From Thiosulfativibrio zosterae (GTDB lineage: Bacteria; Pseudomonadota; Gammaproteobacteria; Thiomicrospirales; Thiomicrospiraceae): a DNA stretch of 64,000 nt. A program made the position numbers and the translations under genes. Below, in pieces: positions 62,874 through 64,000 of this stretch (position 1 is its first letter; each line of letters starts with the position of its first letter). The DNA lies in the NCBI RefSeq assembly GCF_011398155.1, contig NZ_AP021888.1:2578001-2642000 (forward strand), read 5' to 3'. Under the pieces are notes generated by a model. The model ran no database searches and was not told the origin of the DNA. It worked only from the letters and a program-made list of their open reading frames with translations.

Positions 62874-63536
62874 ATGTCCCTAGAAAAAATCGACGCCATA
62901 AAAAATAAAAATGAAGGCAACGAAGCCATTCAAGCCTGTGATATTAATGAACTTGCTAAGACCATGACCCAAGGGATTCGTCGTTGGGAAAAGGTTATTT
63001 ACCCAATGATGGTCGCTTTTATCATCTTAGCCGCCTATGGCTTTTGGCTCATTTACAATGTCACTAAGGATATGCGTCAAATATCAACCAATATGATTGT
63101 GATGACTAAGGCCGTGGTCACCATGACAAATACCCTAAATCAAAAAATGAACAATATTGATAAACAACTGACAGAAGTGAATCAACATATGGCAGGGATT
63201 GATAACTTGGATAATCAATTAACCAAAATCAATGCCTCAGTACTCAGCATTAATGAATCTCTCATTCATGTCGATTCAACCTTGACCGGTATTCATCAAT
63301 CTGTGCAATATATGGGCTATTCAACCAGTAATATGAGTGGCAATTTATCTGAATTGAACCAAAATATTTCGGCCCCCATGAATTCGATGAACTCGATGAT
63401 TCCTTGGGCAAATATGCCCGGCGGCGGTAACAAGCGTAACAATGGTCCGCGTAATTACCCAACCCAACCTTATCCTCAAATGCCTTATGCGCCGCAGCCT
63501 ATGCCGGTGCCTCAAGCTGCTAACCCAACCAAATAA
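62874..63536 (+). CDS. Single-span membrane protein with coiled coil and Pro/Asn-rich tail
   Basis: The 220-aa protein starts at the ATG with AAGGAAACTCC upstream (a 15-codon N-terminal extension to 62829 would cross the inverted repeat and is rejected). It has a short cytosolic start, a TM helix at about 42-62 (YPMMVAFIILAAYGFWLIYN), and a heptad-rich coiled coil (about 65-160: NMIVMTKAVVTMTNTLNQKM, LDNQLTKINASVLSINESLI). The tail is Gly/Asn/Pro-rich (MPGGGNKRNNGPRNYPTQPY). It resembles methyl-accepting/laminin-like coiled coils but has no MCP domain. It lies 12 bp before the dynamin-like gene. Confidence 0.8.
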   Translation: MSLEKIDAIKNKNEGNEAIQACDINELAKTMTQGIRRWEKVIYPMMVAFIILAAYGFWLIYNVTKDMRQISTNMIVMTKAVVTMTNTLNQKMNNIDKQLTEVNQHMAGIDNLDNQLTKINASVLSINESLIHVDSTLTGIHQSVQYMGYSTSNMSGNLSELNQNISAPMNSMNSMIPWANMPGGGNKRNNGPRNYPTQPYPQMPYAPQPMPVPQAANPTK

Positions 63537-63548
63537 GAGGTTTTTGAA

Positions 63549-64000
63549 ATGACTCCCCATGAACGCTATGTCAAATTAGAACAACACTTAGCTCAAGAAA
63601 ACCCGGTGTTGCTCGACATCATAAAAACTTATCAAGCTTTAGATAAGGTCGGTTACAAAACAGGTCTTCTGAACCGTGACCAGTCTTATGCAACTGATAT
63701 TTCGTGGTGGCCACTCATTTCAGTTTTAGGCACTTTTTCAGCAGGTAAATCTTCATTTATCAACCAATACACCGGCAAGGCTGTGCAATCCACGGGGAAC
63801 CAAGCCGTTGATGATAAATTTACAGTGATTTGTTATGGCTCTGGCGATGAGGTGAATACCCTGCCTGGTCTTGCTTTAAATGCCGACCCGCGTTTTCCTT
63901 TTTTTGGCATCAGTGAAGAAATCAATAAGGTCGAACAAGGCGAAGGGCAACGCATCGACAGTTATTTACAACTGAAAACCGTTCCATCTGAAATTTTAAA
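63549..64000 (+). CDS. Dynamin-like GTPase, N-terminal part (cut by window edge)
   Basis: The frame from the ATG at 63549 is open for 150 codons to the window end. A helical start (HERYVKLEQHLAQENPVLLD) leads into a GTPase domain: P-loop LGTFSAGKSSFINQYTG (G1) and STGNQAVDDKFTVICYG, where a Thr provides the G2 switch. The spacing fits bacterial dynamin-family proteins, which bend or fuse membranes. The G3 and G4 motifs should lie beyond the window. The gene has a Shine-Dalgarno AGAGG and follows the coiled-coil gene by 12 bp. Confidence 0.85.
   Translation, partial: MTPHERYVKLEQHLAQENPVLLDIIKTYQALDKVGYKTGLLNRDQSYATDISWWPLISVLGTFSAGKSSFINQYTGKAVQSTGNQAVDDKFTVICYGSGDEVNTLPGLALNADPRFPFFGISEEINKVEQGEGQRIDSYLQLKTVPSEIL

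Overview
The window looks like a chromosomal segment of a free-living, sulfur-oxidising gammaproteobacterium of the Thiomicrospira / Hydrogenovibrio / Thiomicrorhabdus type. This is inferred from the protein sequences (QueF, YidC, MnmE, RlmD, CusA), the dense PAS/GGDEF/EAL/MCP signalling repertoire and a sulfur-globule-like secreted protein; no rRNA gene is present to confirm it. I see no tRNA, rRNA, CRISPR array or prophage.

Layout. 1-5 kb: 5' part of ygiQ, a hybrid histidine kinase preceded by a binding-protein lipoprotein, and queF with two small genes. 5-15 kb: an ORF6N/PLD-like gene and a copper region. This has cusB-cusA-cusC (HME-RND efflux), directly followed by a Tat-signal precursor with six EGKCG motifs (HvfA/bufferin type RiPP), then a MazEF-like module, then the MNIO maturase (hvfB) and its partner (hvfC). 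15-24 kb: two very large PAS/GGDEF/EAL proteins, one with a C-terminal CZB domain. 24-26 kb: VapBC and a REP-associated tyrosine transposase (RAYT) embedded in REP palindromes. 26.6-37 kb: hybrid kinase, a tandem REP array, and a chemotaxis operon (CheY, MCP, CheW, HDOD, PAS-MCP) without CheA. 37-49 kb: yigZ, fic, an MCP-REC-CZB fusion, a second RND pump, rlmD and a diguanylate cyclase. 49-54 kb: the conserved rpmH-rnpA-yidC-(small gene)-mnmE block, with yidD missing from its usual place.

54.4-64 kb, running off the edge: the most unusual region. A membrane fusion protein and an RND permease with a long disordered cytoplasmic tail are followed by two secreted low-complexity proteins (one sulfur-globule-like), an orphan ParA-type ATPase, two single-span membrane proteins with coiled-coil/low-complexity domains, and a dynamin-like GTPase. 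I read it as a candidate envelope system that exports or scaffolds, positions (ParA) and remodels membrane (dynamin) around a periplasmic body, possibly sulfur globules. That role is inference.

Three DNA-level signals cross the genes: (i) a 12-14 bp palindrome centred on CAGGCCTG, with seven exact 12-bp copies, four of them inside unrelated genes where they always encode QPGLVK; (ii) REP elements around the RAYT and as distant arrays; (iii) several inverted repeats placed upstream of operons.
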